NCBI RefSeq assembly: GCF_007680845.1
Contig: NZ_VEIY01000001.1
Location: 1 to 64,000 of the forward strand
DNA from: Curtobacterium pusillum
GTDB taxonomy: Bacteria > Actinomycetota > Actinomycetes > Actinomycetales > Microbacteriaceae
Reading direction: 5' to 3'
DNA length: 64,000 bases
The position numbers and the translations under genes are program-made. The notes under the pieces are model-generated. The model did no database searches, was not told the origin of the DNA, and worked only from the letters and a program-made list of their open reading frames with translations. Below, piece after piece: positions 43,545 through 52,533 of this stretch (positions are counted from its first letter, which is position 1; every line of letters begins with the position of its first letter).

Positions 43545-44917
43545 GCGATACCACCAGCCGAACCCGGACCACGACCGCCGTCGTGCTCATCGCGAACTTC
43601 ATGTGCAACCTCGACCTCTGGGTCGTCAACGTCGCCGTGACCGCGATCGGGAACGACCTGCCGGGGAGTTCCCTCGACGGACTCTCCTGGGTCATCAACG
43701 GCTACGCGATCGCCATCGCCGCGCTCCTCATCGTCAGCGGTCGCGCTGCCGACCGGTACGGCGTCACACGAGTGTTCCAGGTCGGCCTCATCGTCTTCAC
43801 CGCGGCGTCGGTGCTCTGCGCCGCAGCGCCGAACCTCGGGTTCCTCATCGGGTTCCGCGTCCTGCAAGGCATCGGCGGCGCGATGATCACCACGGCATCG
43901 CTCGGCCTGCTGCTGAGCACCACAGCGCCGGACGCCCGGCCGCACGCGGTCCGTACCTGGGCTGCCGTCGGGGCTCTCGCCGCGGCGACCGGTCCCACGA
44001 TCGGGGGTCTGCTGGTGACTCTTGACTGGCGGTGGGTGTTCCTCATCAACCTGCCGATCGGCGTCGTCGCGGTCCTCCTCACCTGGCGGCGCGTCCCACA
44101 CCTCGCCGGTCAACACGGCGCGCCGCACCCGGATGTCGTCAGCGCACTCCTGCTCTCCGCCGGTGTCGCCGCGCTCGTCGCCGAGATCGTCGAAGTACCG
44201 CAGGAAGGGTGGACGACGCTGACGATCCTCCTCGCCGCCGCGGTCCTCGTCGCCGCTTGCCTGTTCGTCTGGCGCTCACGAGTCCACCGGAACCCGCTCG
44301 TCGCCCCGGCAGTGTTCCGAGGCAGAGGATTCGGGCTCGCGAACACCGCCATGCTCGCCTTCTCCGGAGCGTTCGGCATCATGCTCCTGTCGAACTCGCT
44401 GTGGCTACAGAATGTGTGGCACTACGGACCCGTGCGCACTGGCCTTGCCATGGCACCCGGGCCGCTCATGGTCCCGCTGACCACCGCGGTGCTCCGCCGC
44501 GTCGGGACACGAATCCGCCCCATCACCTTCGTCGCATGGGGCGGCGCGATCTTCGCCGCCGGAATGGTCTGGGGCGTGCTCCTGCGCACCGCGCAGCCCG
44601 CGTACGTGGGCGTTCTCCTCCCACAGCTCATCGCCGGCGGTATCGGTGTCGGTCTGGCCATGGGGAATCTCCTCGCGACCGGCGCCGCCACCGTACCTTC
44701 CGCACTGTCGGGCGCCGGCAGCGGGATCCTCAACACCTCTCGGCAGATCGGCTCGAGCCTCGGCGTGGCCATCGTCGTCACCGCGCTCGCAAGTCTCGGG
44801 CAGTCCGTCCGCGGGTTCGACATCGCATGGGGCGTGGCCGCAGGCGCTGCCATCCTGACAACCGCTCTGGCAATCGCAATGCGACTGCGGGCCGGCCGTA
44901 CAGACCCCGTCGAGTGA
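43541..44917 (+). CDS. DHA2-type MFS drug exporter
   Basis: 458 residues with 12 to 14 predicted helices. Motifs: LDLWVVNVAVTAIG in helix 1, loop GRAADRYGVTRVFQ (motif A), and motif-C-like GPTIGGLLV in helix 5. It uses the proton gradient to expel drugs or metabolites. Third gene of an operon with the PanE-like and DUF2000 genes. Confidence 0.87.
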   Translation: MSDTTSRTRTTTAVVLIANFMCNLDLWVVNVAVTAIGNDLPGSSLDGLSWVINGYAIAIAALLIVSGRAADRYGVTRVFQVGLIVFTAASVLCAAAPNLGFLIGFRVLQGIGGAMITTASLGLLLSTTAPDARPHAVRTWAAVGALAAATGPTIGGLLVTLDWRWVFLINLPIGVVAVLLTWRRVPHLAGQHGAPHPDVVSALLLSAGVAALVAEIVEVPQEGWTTLTILLAAAVLVAACLFVWRSRVHRNPLVAPAVFRGRGFGLANTAMLAFSGAFGIMLLSNSLWLQNVWHYGPVRTGLAMAPGPLMVPLTTAVLRRVGTRIRPITFVAWGGAIFAAGMVWGVLLRTAQPAYVGVLLPQLIAGGIGVGLAMGNLLATGAATVPSALSGAGSGILNTSRQIGSSLGVAIVVTALASLGQSVRGFDIAWGVAAGAAILTTALAIAMRLRAGRTDPVE

Positions 44918-45043
44918 CGCCTGCTCTGCGCGAAACGCGTCTCGTTCGCCGATCCTCTCGCGGACAAGAGACTCTGCGCTGCGACCGAAGCGCCAGCTAG
45001 CGAGTGATGCGTCTCAGCAACGTGCTGTCGGCGGAGCGACCGG

Positions 45044-45964
45044 TCAAGGCTCAGTAGCTGACTCCGCATCGAACTGCGAACGCATCGCGCTCACCAGAGC
45101 ACCACCGTCTGTGCTCGGGGTGCGCTCTGCCGCGGCCAAGATGCCTCCTCGAAGTTCCCGTGCGACATCTGCCCCCATACGCATGAGATAGCGGATGACC
45201 GCGAGGTTGAGGAAATCCGTCGTCTCGTCGAGCATGCGTGTCAGCTTCACCGGGTCTGGGTACCCGGTACTGTGAAACTGGCCAGGACGCCACTCACGTT
45301 CGTCGGTGAAAACTTGAAGCTCGCGCACGGCCCACGCCTTTCCGTGTGCCGCGGCGCTGCAGGTGCGCCACATCGCTTCAATGCCGTTCGGGTCCACTTT
45401 CTCGTAGGATGCGCCGCTGCGAAGCAGAGAGACCATGTCCGGGAGCGTGGCTGCAGGCTTACCCCACTGCGCCCACTTCTCAGCCTCGACGGCGTGCCGC
45501 TCCGCCCGTGCTTGTAAATCGGAGACGTCACGCCCGAATGCCGTCCAAGCCTTGATCTCCTGATGGACGTCATCTCGCACCGCACGAATCAGTCTTGCTA
45601 CACACTCATGCGTGCTCTTCGCTTGCGTCAGCTGCATCGATTGCGCCGCTCCCTCCAAAGCGGCGCGGATGAGCGTGAAGGTCCAGCGGAAGCCATAGTG
45701 CACAACGACCTGCCCGTCGTGCTGTTCAAGCGGAACGGCATGATTAGCCCACGTGGACAGGTGATCGACCGCTGACCGGAGGGGCTCGCGAGCCCACTGA
45801 CTCGAGGACTCTGTCGGGTAGAGATCGTCGGTTGCCGCGAAAGCCGATCCGCTCTTCGGGATGGACACCGTGTGAACGATGTGGCTGGCAGCGCGGATCT
45901 TCAAGGCAATCTCAGCCCAGGTCCGCATTGTTGCTTCGTCAACCCGAACTCGCTGATCGTCCAT
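45044..45964 (-). CDS. Hypothetical protein
   Basis: 306 residues, soluble and mostly helical. It contains a GFRWTFTLIRAALEGAAQSMQL helix and AMWRTCSAAAHGKAWAV, which resembles HEPN-like or abortive-infection-like helical proteins in texture only. The ATG at 45964 was preferred over 46018 because the preceding 18 residues look non-coding. No neighbour shares an operon with it. Confidence 0.6.
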   Translation of the reverse strand: MDDQRVRVDEATMRTWAEIALKIRAASHIVHTVSIPKSGSAFAATDDLYPTESSSQWAREPLRSAVDHLSTWANHAVPLEQHDGQVVVHYGFRWTFTLIRAALEGAAQSMQLTQAKSTHECVARLIRAVRDDVHQEIKAWTAFGRDVSDLQARAERHAVEAEKWAQWGKPAATLPDMVSLLRSGASYEKVDPNGIEAMWRTCSAAAHGKAWAVRELQVFTDEREWRPGQFHSTGYPDPVKLTRMLDETTDFLNLAVIRYLMRMGADVARELRGGILAAAERTPSTDGGALVSAMRSQFDAESATEP

Positions 45965-46169
45965 AGTCGGAGAGTAGCTGTTGCCCCCGACTTGCTGTCC
46001 CGATAGTCGGTGGTCCACCGGGCGCTCGGCCCTCCCGACCGCTAGGACCTTCCGAGTTTCGACGGTCTGCGGAGCCCTGTCTCACATAGGTGGTCCGAGA
46101 CCAGTCTCACTGCGGGTGCCTCATCCGGCCGCGCCGCAAGCGTCGGTGCTCCTTCCTACGATCCAACCC

Positions 46170-46409
46170 ATGGGTCGTCGTCGTTCGGGTCGTTGGGTGC
46201 CGCCGCAGCCGTTTTCGTTAGAGGAAGCAGCACGCGGCACCGATGTGCGCGAGCTGGAAGAGCCACTGCCCGTTTATGTCTGGTTCCAGCTTCCGGATCG
46301 GTTGATTCGCCGGGACGACGCGGTTGCTCGGAGCATGACCCGTGACGCGGTCTGGGTGGAAGCGGGTCGTGGCGAGGCGAAGCTTGCGGCGTGGGTGTGG
46401 AGGAGTTAG
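46170..46409 (+). CDS. Small hypothetical protein
   Basis: 79 residues. It starts MGRRRSGRWVPPQPFSLEEA and contains VYVWFQLPDRLIRRDDAVAR; Trp/Arg-rich with host-like codon use. No recognised domain. Confidence 0.55.
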   Translation: MGRRRSGRWVPPQPFSLEEAARGTDVRELEEPLPVYVWFQLPDRLIRRDDAVARSMTRDAVWVEAGRGEAKLAAWVWRS

Positions 46410-46441
46410 GTCCGCCACAGAGCGACACCGTGACTTCCGGC

Positions 46442-46601
46442 TTCAGTTCGGCAGGTTCCATCGGAGGTCGTATCCGGTGTCGGCGAGGAACTGCAGCCGG
46501 TTTCGGACTTCTTCGAGTGCTGCGGTGTCGTCGTCGTTGCGGAGGTCGGCGCGGAGGAGCGTGTTCGCGGTGATGATGTCGTCGGTGCGGTCGGTGTACT
46601 C
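46442..46601 (-). pseudogene. Duplicated 3' fragment of the gene at 50023
   Basis: About 158 bp aligned with the 3' end of the gene at 50023-51108 (46456-46598 matches 50036-50178 at a constant offset of 3580 bp, about nine mismatches in all). It encodes only the last ~50 residues (TANTLLRADLRNDDDTAALE and on to DLRWNLPN) with its own stop. The two copies are in the same orientation and flank 46602-50022. Confidence 0.82.
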
Positions 46602-46631
46602 AGCGGCGCAGTTGCGTCACCCTGATCGCAT

Positions 46632-46651
46632 GAGCCGGCGCGGGCTCTTTT
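46632..46651 (+). terminator. Short intrinsic terminator
   Basis: GAGCC (46632-46636) pairs with GGCTC (46643-46647) and is followed by TTTT. It reads on the plus strand toward the convergent DUF2690 gene end. It is weak. Confidence 0.4.
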
Positions 46652-46709
46652 GGTCCGATGTCAGGGGTCGGGGTGCCGGGTGCGCGATCGACTGCCGCCG
46701 CAGCAGCAT

Positions 46710-47615
46710 TTAGAGGCAGAGGGGAGTGCCGAGGTCGAGTCGCTCGCCGTCGCGGGTGATGCTGCCCACCGCGCAGAGCCGTGTCGCCGGGGTGGGCCGG
46801 ACGAGAAGCGTGGTGTAGGCGCTCTCCGCGTCGGGTTCAGTTGTGCTCTGCTTGTCCGCTGCATCGGGTGCGATCTGGCGGTAGATGCTCGTTGAGACAG
46901 CGTTGCCGGCACTGTGGTTGTCGTAGCGGGTGATTCGGGCCCAGGCCGCGTGGCAGCTGGCGGAGTAGATGATCTGCAGTTGCGTGTCGTGTGATCGCAT
47001 TTCGCTCGCGACGACTGCCGCGTCGTCGACACACGGGGTTTCTGCGGGGTCCGTACCGTTCTCCACGACTATCGCTGGGGCGGTTGCTGCGTCGGCGGCG
47101 GGCTCTGCGCTGCGGGCGGAGGTGCTTGGGAGAGGGGCTGCTGCGTCGTCTGACTGGCCAAGGACCGCGCCGGTCACCGCGCCGGACAGGACAACGCCGA
47201 TCAGGAAGGCGGCTGCGACGAGTCCGATGGCGGTCCGTCGCCGTACGACCGGGTGCGGGGGGAGCGCAGGGACATCCTCCTCGGGGGCCGGGGCCGCCAT
47301 GTCGGTATCGAGTGCAGCGGATGTAGTCGTATCGAGTGCGTCCCGTCGACGGACCCACGTCCTCACGTCGCCGTCGAAGGCCGTGACCACCGCGGCAACC
47401 GTTCGTGCGCTCGGGAGCCGTCGCCCGGAGAATGCTTCTGAAAGCACGGTCTTTGAGACGCCGGTCGTGTGTCCGAGTGCGGCGAGCGTCGGGCTTCCGG
47501 CGCTTATCCGCAGCTCGCGGAGGTCTTGGGCGAAGCGACCTCGACCGTCCTCTTCCACGTCTACGACGTCATATGTGCGGATATCGGGCTCGGCGTTCGG
47601 GTCGCCTGTCGTCAC
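46710..47615 (-). CDS. Membrane-anchored XRE protein with extracytoplasmic DUF2690 domain
   Basis: 301 residues from the GTG at 47615 (GAGGAA upstream). Layout: HTH (SPTLAALGHTTGVSKTVLSEAFSG, about residues 40-63), an acidic linker, one membrane helix (AIGLVAAAFLIGVVLSGAVT, about residues 127-147) and a C-terminal DUF2690 domain (CVDDAAVVASEMRSHDTQLQ; YSASCHAAWARI) with paired Cys. Such proteins are actinobacterial membrane sensors that bind DNA inside and a signal outside. Divergent from the 47914 operon, which it probably controls. Confidence 0.8.
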   Translation of the reverse strand: MTTGDPNAEPDIRTYDVVDVEEDGRGRFAQDLRELRISAGSPTLAALGHTTGVSKTVLSEAFSGRRLPSARTVAAVVTAFDGDVRTWVRRRDALDTTTSAALDTDMAAPAPEEDVPALPPHPVVRRRTAIGLVAAAFLIGVVLSGAVTGAVLGQSDDAAAPLPSTSARSAEPAADAATAPAIVVENGTDPAETPCVDDAAVVASEMRSHDTQLQIIYSASCHAAWARITRYDNHSAGNAVSTSIYRQIAPDAADKQSTTEPDAESAYTTLLVRPTPATRLCAVGSITRDGERLDLGTPLCL

Positions 47616-47913
47616 GGTCGTTCCTCGGGTTCGGGGGCGCCGCGATCGCACGGTGGCCCGGGGTGTCGGTCACAACAAATCTCGCATGCGAGGCGTGTTC
47701 GAGGCGCGCACACACCGCGCGTGCCGTCCGGAAACGACCGGTTCTTCCGGATCGGACCGTCCGGACCCCGGCGAATCGGGTTTGGTGTTTCACTGCGACC
47801 AGTCTGAACAAAACACGAGTCATGAACGGCACCGAAGCGAACGGTTCCGCCGCACTCGTGACCGCCGCTGACGCAACCACGCCCACCAGTAACCCGACCG
47901 GGAGGAACGCCCC
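47616..47913. promoter_or_regulatory. Divergent intergenic region with three TCCGGA sites
   Basis: 298 bp between divergent starts. TCCGGA palindromes occur at 47727, 47746 and 47760 in a GC-rich patch, consistent with operator sites for the neighbouring XRE protein. I could not fix promoter boxes. Confidence 0.35.
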
Positions 47914-48084
47914 ATGAGTAGCGACGTCCCCAGCGACTACCAGAAGGACTTCGACTATCTGCGGGACCTCGGCCGCCGCGGCACCCTGCGCGCGGACAAT
48001 CCGGTGTACCGGAAGCTCGATGACAAAGCGCGCAACCTGCCCGGCCTCAAGCGCGCGCTGAATACCCTGTCGGTGCGCTACTGA
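47914..48084 (+). CDS. 56-residue hypothetical protein
   Basis: GGGAGGAA precedes the ATG at good spacing. The product is charged and helical (DYQKDFDYLRDLGRRGTLR), ending in NTLSVRY. Its TGA overlaps the next ATG (TGATG). First gene of a four-gene operon; no family known. Confidence 0.7.
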   Translation: MSSDVPSDYQKDFDYLRDLGRRGTLRADNPVYRKLDDKARNLPGLKRALNTLSVRY

Positions 48085-48542
48085 TGCCCGGATACGGCCT
48101 CCGCGACCGAGGCGACCAGTTCGTCGACTTCGTCAGCTCGGCGTTCGGCCCGGACCACGGCGACGCAGTCCGACGCAGCATCGCACCCACGCGCCTCCCG
48201 AACGGCGTCATTGATGCCCGACTGCTCGACACCGGCAAGCGCGACGGCCCTGCGCGACTACTCGGATCATGGCTAGGAACGGCCCGTATCGGCTTCGAGG
48301 TATGGGCCGAACCCGCCTTCGGTCGATTCGAACGCCGACGGCTGATCGGGCAGGCGACCGCGGTACTCGACAACGAAGGCCCAGACGCTGCAGTGGACTG
48401 GGTGCTCGGCAACGCCACGAAACGAGCTCCGAGCGTGTCCGTCTTGCAGGCGGACTGGGACGACATGGTCTTCACCGGCCCGCTCGACGCTGAGTACTAC
48501 CGAGGTCAGGTGTACGACGCCCTCCGCGCATGGCGGCGCTAA
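48084..48542 (+). CDS. Hypothetical protein, second gene of the operon
   Basis: 152 residues, soluble, mixed alpha/beta (RDRGDQFVDFVSSAFGPDHG; RLLGSWLGTARIGFEVWAEP). Translationally coupled to the 56-residue protein. No recognised domain or motif. Confidence 0.65.
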   Translation: MPGYGLRDRGDQFVDFVSSAFGPDHGDAVRRSIAPTRLPNGVIDARLLDTGKRDGPARLLGSWLGTARIGFEVWAEPAFGRFERRRLIGQATAVLDNEGPDAAVDWVLGNATKRAPSVSVLQADWDDMVFTGPLDAEYYRGQVYDALRAWRR

Positions 48543-48745
48543 CCGAACCTCGCCGGACCATCCTGTCCATGCCGAACGTCATAGCGCAGCACGACGCCAT
48601 CCGCGCCCTCGACGTCGATCCCGAAACGCGCACGTTCATCCTTCGCGAAGCTGCGACCTCGGGCGCCGCTGCTCGCCACCCGCAACAATTCCGCAACTGC
48701 TCCCAGGCGACCAGTGCGGGCAGACATGGAAGAGCCGAACCGTGA
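48530..48745 (+). CDS. Small hypothetical protein, third gene of the operon
   Basis: 71 residues from the ATG at 48530, or 58 from 48569. It overlaps the gene before it, and its TGA overlaps the lipoprotein GTG (GTGA), which argues that it is translated. Contains IAQHDAIRALDVDPETRTFI; no family. Confidence 0.5.
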   Translation: MAALTEPRRTILSMPNVIAQHDAIRALDVDPETRTFILREAATSGAAARHPQQFRNCSQATSAGRHGRAEP

Positions 48746-49938
48746 CCGAATCCGCCCCGCGCCTCGTTGCAATGTCCGCACTTGGCCTTGTCGCCCTGAC
48801 CGCACTTGTCGGGTGCTCTGCCACAGACTCTCCTCGCACACCCGTCGCGACCACCAGCTCGACAGCCCCCGCGAAGGACGCCCCGACCGAGAACGGCAAA
48901 ACGGCAGCCGTTGAGGCGGACAAGGCCCTCATAGGCAACGTCGACGTCTGTGGCTGGGCCGATCAAGGCCTGATAGCTGTCCCCGGCAGTGGGGCGACCC
49001 TCACGATCAACGACAATCGTCCGAATGCGACAGTTCGATACGCCGTCGAGCCTTCGTACAAGCACAACGTCACGACCGAAGCCGATGGAGTCACCGCCAT
49101 CGAATGCGACCTCCACTACGCCAACAGCGGATCGATCTCCCTCCAAGCGACGTTGACGCACAAGCCGGGCTGGACGATGGCAGAGACGCAGAAGGTACGG
49201 GAGTCAGATCCCGGCTACATAGAGTCGAAGCTGTCGGGCATGCGGTCCTTCTACACAGACGGCCAACCGCTCACGGTGGAACTGGACCACGAGACATATC
49301 TCACCGTCGAGGTCTACGGAGCAGTCCCGGACGACCTGCTCGAACGAGAGAACAACGTTAGCGCTGTCCTGCCACTCGGAACAGCGATGGCGAACATGTG
49401 GGCATCGGGAGTCGTACCGACCGTCGGTGGCGAAGCTGGCGCAACGCCTGCACCGAACTGGTCTGATCCGAGCAGCGTGTGCAACGCCGTCGACAGAAGC
49501 GCCGCCGCCGAAGCACTCGGCGTGACCGAGTCCGCGCTCGTGGTCACCTCCAACTCGGGAACCGACTCAGGCTCGAGCGGACTCGTCTCCGACTCGGTCT
49601 ACTGCACGTACAGCGACGGCACCTCGACCGCGACCCGTATCGAAATGACCCTGCTGCACTACGCAACCACCGACGAGGCAGCGAAGGCGTTCTCGGCTTG
49701 GTCGAGTACCGGCGACACTTGCCCGGGCGACGCTGCAGTCGTCATGTACAAGTGCGAACCGACCTATCTGGAACTCGCGACCCACTCCGGTCAACTCGTT
49801 CCCACACTCGAGATCTGGAACGCCTCGGGAGCGGCAATGCCGGAAGCAGCGCTCACATTCGCGCGGACGGTGCTCACTGACCTAGAGATGTTCACCGCTC
49901 AGATGACACCAAACGAGCAGGCGACGGGCGGCGAGTAG
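48742..49938 (+). CDS. Predicted lipoprotein with two similar extracytoplasmic halves
   Basis: 398 residues. The lipoprotein signal ends in lipobox LVGC (Cys25), then a Thr/Ser/Pro linker. The exported part holds two domains of about 170 residues with a shared texture: VDVCGWADQGLI in the first and SVCNAVDRSAAAEALGV in the second, each with Cys pairs. This resembles DUF3558-like actinobacterial lipoproteins. It is the last gene of the operon opposite the membrane-anchored XRE-DUF2690 gene; the two may sense or protect the envelope together. Confidence 0.72.
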   Translation: MTESAPRLVAMSALGLVALTALVGCSATDSPRTPVATTSSTAPAKDAPTENGKTAAVEADKALIGNVDVCGWADQGLIAVPGSGATLTINDNRPNATVRYAVEPSYKHNVTTEADGVTAIECDLHYANSGSISLQATLTHKPGWTMAETQKVRESDPGYIESKLSGMRSFYTDGQPLTVELDHETYLTVEVYGAVPDDLLERENNVSAVLPLGTAMANMWASGVVPTVGGEAGATPAPNWSDPSSVCNAVDRSAAAEALGVTESALVVTSNSGTDSGSSGLVSDSVYCTYSDGTSTATRIEMTLLHYATTDEAAKAFSAWSSTGDTCPGDAAVVMYKCEPTYLELATHSGQLVPTLEIWNASGAAMPEAALTFARTVLTDLEMFTAQMTPNEQATGGE

Positions 49939-50022
49939 GCGTCGGGCCGCTGCGCACGGCTGCCGAGGCCGCAGCGTTGAGTGCTGCAAACGGCCCGGGC
50001 CCACACGACGTTTCGAGGTGTT

Positions 50023-51108
50023 TCAACTCGGTAGATTCCATCGGAGGTCGTATCCGGTGTCGGCGAGGAACTGCAGCTGGTTTCGGACTTCTTCGAGTGC
50101 GGCGGTGTCGTCGTCGTTGCGGGTGTCGGCGCGGAGGAGCGTGTTCGCGGTGATGATGTCGTCGGTGCGGTCGATGTAGCCGGTGGCGGTTGCGGTGGTG
50201 AAGATGGTGGGGTCGGCCGGGATGATGAGCTCGGTGCTCGCCCATTGCTCGTCCTCGTCGTCGAGGCTGCTGGCGTCCGCCGGGACGACGAACATGGTGA
50301 CGGTGGGGACCTCCGGCTCAAATCCGAGGCTGGCCATATCGACTTCAACCGGACTGAACGCGACGAGTCGGTACGGCGTCGGACGTTTGGTGATGGATGG
50401 GTAGCCGGGTCGGTCGGAGATGCCGCGGCCGGATATGAGACACCCCGCACTGATGAGTCGTTCCGCCTGTTCCGGTAACGACAGGTCGGATCGCCATCGG
50501 GTGCGGATGCCGCCGGGTCCCGGGTAGCAGGCGATCGCGAAGTCGACGAGCCCGCCGATCTTCCGTGATTCCCATCCGATGTCGGTGCGGTGGACGCGTT
50601 TGCCGAGCCGGGCGAGGGCGTCGTCGACTTGCCCTGGCGTGAGTCCTGCGCGGACGAGGCCGTCGAAGGGAGACCCGTTGACGGCGAGCATCCGCGCGAC
50701 GGCGAACGTGATGTAGATCGGTGCGGCATCCTTCCACCGGTCCTGACTGCCGAGGACCTGCTTCCCGTCGACCCAGACGCGTCGTCGGTCGACGTCGACG
50801 AGGAGGACCGTCGTGGTCTGTTCCGCGAGTGCGATCTGCGTCGTCGTCACCGTCCGCGGCGCCAGCAACAGCAACTCCGCGGGCACAGCCAGCTCGTCGC
50901 GTGGCTTCTGCGTCGACGTCGGGAAGCGTGCGCGGCGGCCGTCGGGGAGGCGGATCGTGTCGTACGACTCCACGACCGCGGTATGTCCGGCGAGTTTGAG
51001 GACGGCGAGAGCGTCGGTGAGGTCGGTGGTGTCGCCGAGCCCGTACGGCATCGTGATCTGCGGCTTGTCGCCGTACGCAGCGGTAACCCACTCGAGTGCC
51101 GGCCTCAT
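50023..51108 (-). CDS. Uncharacterised protein A', sixth gene of the paralogous operon
   Basis: 361 residues from the ATG at 51108 that overlaps the previous stop (ATGA). It is a paralogue of the protein at 52533-53561: shared marks are P-[YF]-G-L-G near the N-terminus, RVW[VA]DGKQV, VARM/VART, a helical ALxxLGxxV segment, YPGPGG[IV]RT and a final LRxDLRW-type end. No known domain recognised. A copy of its last ~50 residues lies at 46442-46601. Soluble and likely cytoplasmic. Confidence 0.75.
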   Translation of the reverse strand: MRPALEWVTAAYGDKPQITMPYGLGDTTDLTDALAVLKLAGHTAVVESYDTIRLPDGRRARFPTSTQKPRDELAVPAELLLLAPRTVTTTQIALAEQTTTVLLVDVDRRRVWVDGKQVLGSQDRWKDAAPIYITFAVARMLAVNGSPFDGLVRAGLTPGQVDDALARLGKRVHRTDIGWESRKIGGLVDFAIACYPGPGGIRTRWRSDLSLPEQAERLISAGCLISGRGISDRPGYPSITKRPTPYRLVAFSPVEVDMASLGFEPEVPTVTMFVVPADASSLDDEDEQWASTELIIPADPTIFTTATATGYIDRTDDIITANTLLRADTRNDDDTAALEEVRNQLQFLADTGYDLRWNLPS

Positions 51109-51359
51109 CAGCTGCGTTCCTCCGGGGTGTCCGGTCGGATGAGCGCCATCAGCCAGCTCGCCTCGGTGAAGAACGGCTCCCACCCGTCACGGGTATCGCC
51201 TGGCGCGGGTTCGAGCCGGTAGGTGGCGGCGTCGCCAGCGCCGTGGACGATGACCTGTCGGAGTTCAGCGTCGGGTGGGTCGCGGAAGAACATGTGCCCG
51301 TGAACGCCATGCACGTCGAAGGCGACGTTGATGAGGAACAGGTCCGGCCGGTTCGTCAT
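51108..51359 (-). CDS. Small uncharacterised protein C, fifth gene of the operon
   Basis: 83 residues from the ATG at 51359 (ATGA overlap on both sides). Contains LINVAFDVHGVHGHMFFRD. The overlap at both ends makes expression with its neighbours nearly certain. No family recognised. Confidence 0.68.
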   Translation of the reverse strand: MTNRPDLFLINVAFDVHGVHGHMFFRDPPDAELRQVIVHGAGDAATYRLEPAPGDTRDGWEPFFTEASWLMALIRPDTPEERS

Positions 51360-52219
51360 CACCGCCACCGCCGTCCGCGGAACAGGGCGATGATCGTCGC
51401 GAGCGGCCGCCCCTGCTGCATCCATGTCAACGGCGTCAGGGGTTCGTCGTCGACGGTGAGGAACGCGCGGGGTGTGGTCATGAACTCGGTCATCGCTGCC
51501 GCGTCGAGCAGCGGCTGCGGTGCTGCCGCGAGAAGGACGTCAAGGCCGGGCAGCAGACTGGACGAGTCGCCGAACTCGGGGAGAGCCGGGTTCACGAGCT
51601 GCCAGTCGGGAATGCGTTCTTCGCCGGCGAGGTCGAAGCTGAGGAGCCGGTTCGACCCAAACAGTTCCCCGATGTCGTCAATGGTGACCTGTAGTGCTGC
51701 GGCAGCTTCCGCTTCGGTGAGGGTCGTGTTGAGGAGGTGCCGGCGGATGCGGGCCTGCGTGGTCCGCCACCAGTCCTCCGGGACATCCGCCGGGCGAACT
51801 GAAGCGTCTTCGGGGCCGCGGGTGAGTTGCCGGCCGTCGTCGGCGTAGGCGCTGAGCTGCTCTGGGGCGACTTCACCGCGCGCGTACCTCCACAGCTGTG
51901 ACTGCCACGGCATGTCGTCGGGGAATCCTTCGAGGTAGCCGGAGTGGATCGCCGCCCGCACCGCCTTCTCCCGTCTCGCGATCTCCGAGGCTGGGATGAG
52001 GAGGGTCTGCACGATGCGGTTCGCTTCCCGCACCGGCGGCACGGTCAGGTCCGACAGGACCGTGTTGGTCTTGTCGTAGAGCTCGTAGCCGGGCTCGACG
52101 TCGATGGGTCGGACGAGGATCTGCGCCAGATGCGCGTCCGGGTTGTCGGTGTCCTCGAGGAGGACGTGGCCCCAGAGGATCCGGTCGTTCGAGAGGTGCA
52201 GGGATACCAGGCGCATCAT
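51359..52219 (-). CDS. Uncharacterised protein B', fourth gene of the operon
   Basis: 286 residues from the ATG at 52219 with GGAGGT upstream. The first ~75 residues are a paralogue of the small protein at 52258-52533 (start M-x-L-x-SLxLxxD, TDxPD and EA[ND]RI motifs). The extension (about 90-286) has TQARIRRHLLNTTLTEAEAA and ALQVTIDDIGELFGSNRLL, an HTH-like pattern. Function unknown. Confidence 0.72.
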   Translation of the reverse strand: MMRLVSLHLSNDRILWGHVLLEDTDNPDAHLAQILVRPIDVEPGYELYDKTNTVLSDLTVPPVREANRIVQTLLIPASEIARREKAVRAAIHSGYLEGFPDDMPWQSQLWRYARGEVAPEQLSAYADDGRQLTRGPEDASVRPADVPEDWWRTTQARIRRHLLNTTLTEAEAAAALQVTIDDIGELFGSNRLLSFDLAGEERIPDWQLVNPALPEFGDSSSLLPGLDVLLAAAPQPLLDAAAMTEFMTTPRAFLTVDDEPLTPLTWMQQGRPLATIIALFRGRRWR

Positions 52220-52257
52220 CAGCAACTACCTCCAAAGGTCGGGCGTGAGCGCGCGGG

Positions 52258-52533
52258 TCAGGACTGCGGGAAGTCAGCCGGCCTGCGGCCGATGCGGTCG
52301 GGTGTGTAGCGGAGGATGAACCGCATGATCCGGTCCGCTTCGGCCATCGCCGGCGCCGTCGGATCCTGACCGTCCGGGTCGATATTGGTGAGGCGGAACC
52401 AGGGCGGTTCGTCGGTGTGGTCGATGAGGACGGTTGGCGGTGCTTCATCGGGGTGGTCGGTGTCGGTGAACATGACGGAGCCGAAGAACCGGGTGTCGTC
52501 GTACGCCAACGTCAGCGACAGCAGCTGCAACAT
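52258..52533 (-). CDS. Uncharacterised small protein B, third gene of the operon
   Basis: 91 residues from the ATG at 52533 (ATGA overlap with the preceding gene). Matches the N-terminal domain of B' at 51359-52219, so it is the free-standing form of that domain: beta strands LLSLTLAYDD and FGSVMFTDTDHPDE, then helix AEADRIMRFIL. Confidence 0.72.
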   Translation of the reverse strand: MLQLLSLTLAYDDTRFFGSVMFTDTDHPDEAPPTVLIDHTDEPPWFRLTNIDPDGQDPTAPAMAEADRIMRFILRYTPDRIGRRPADFPQS

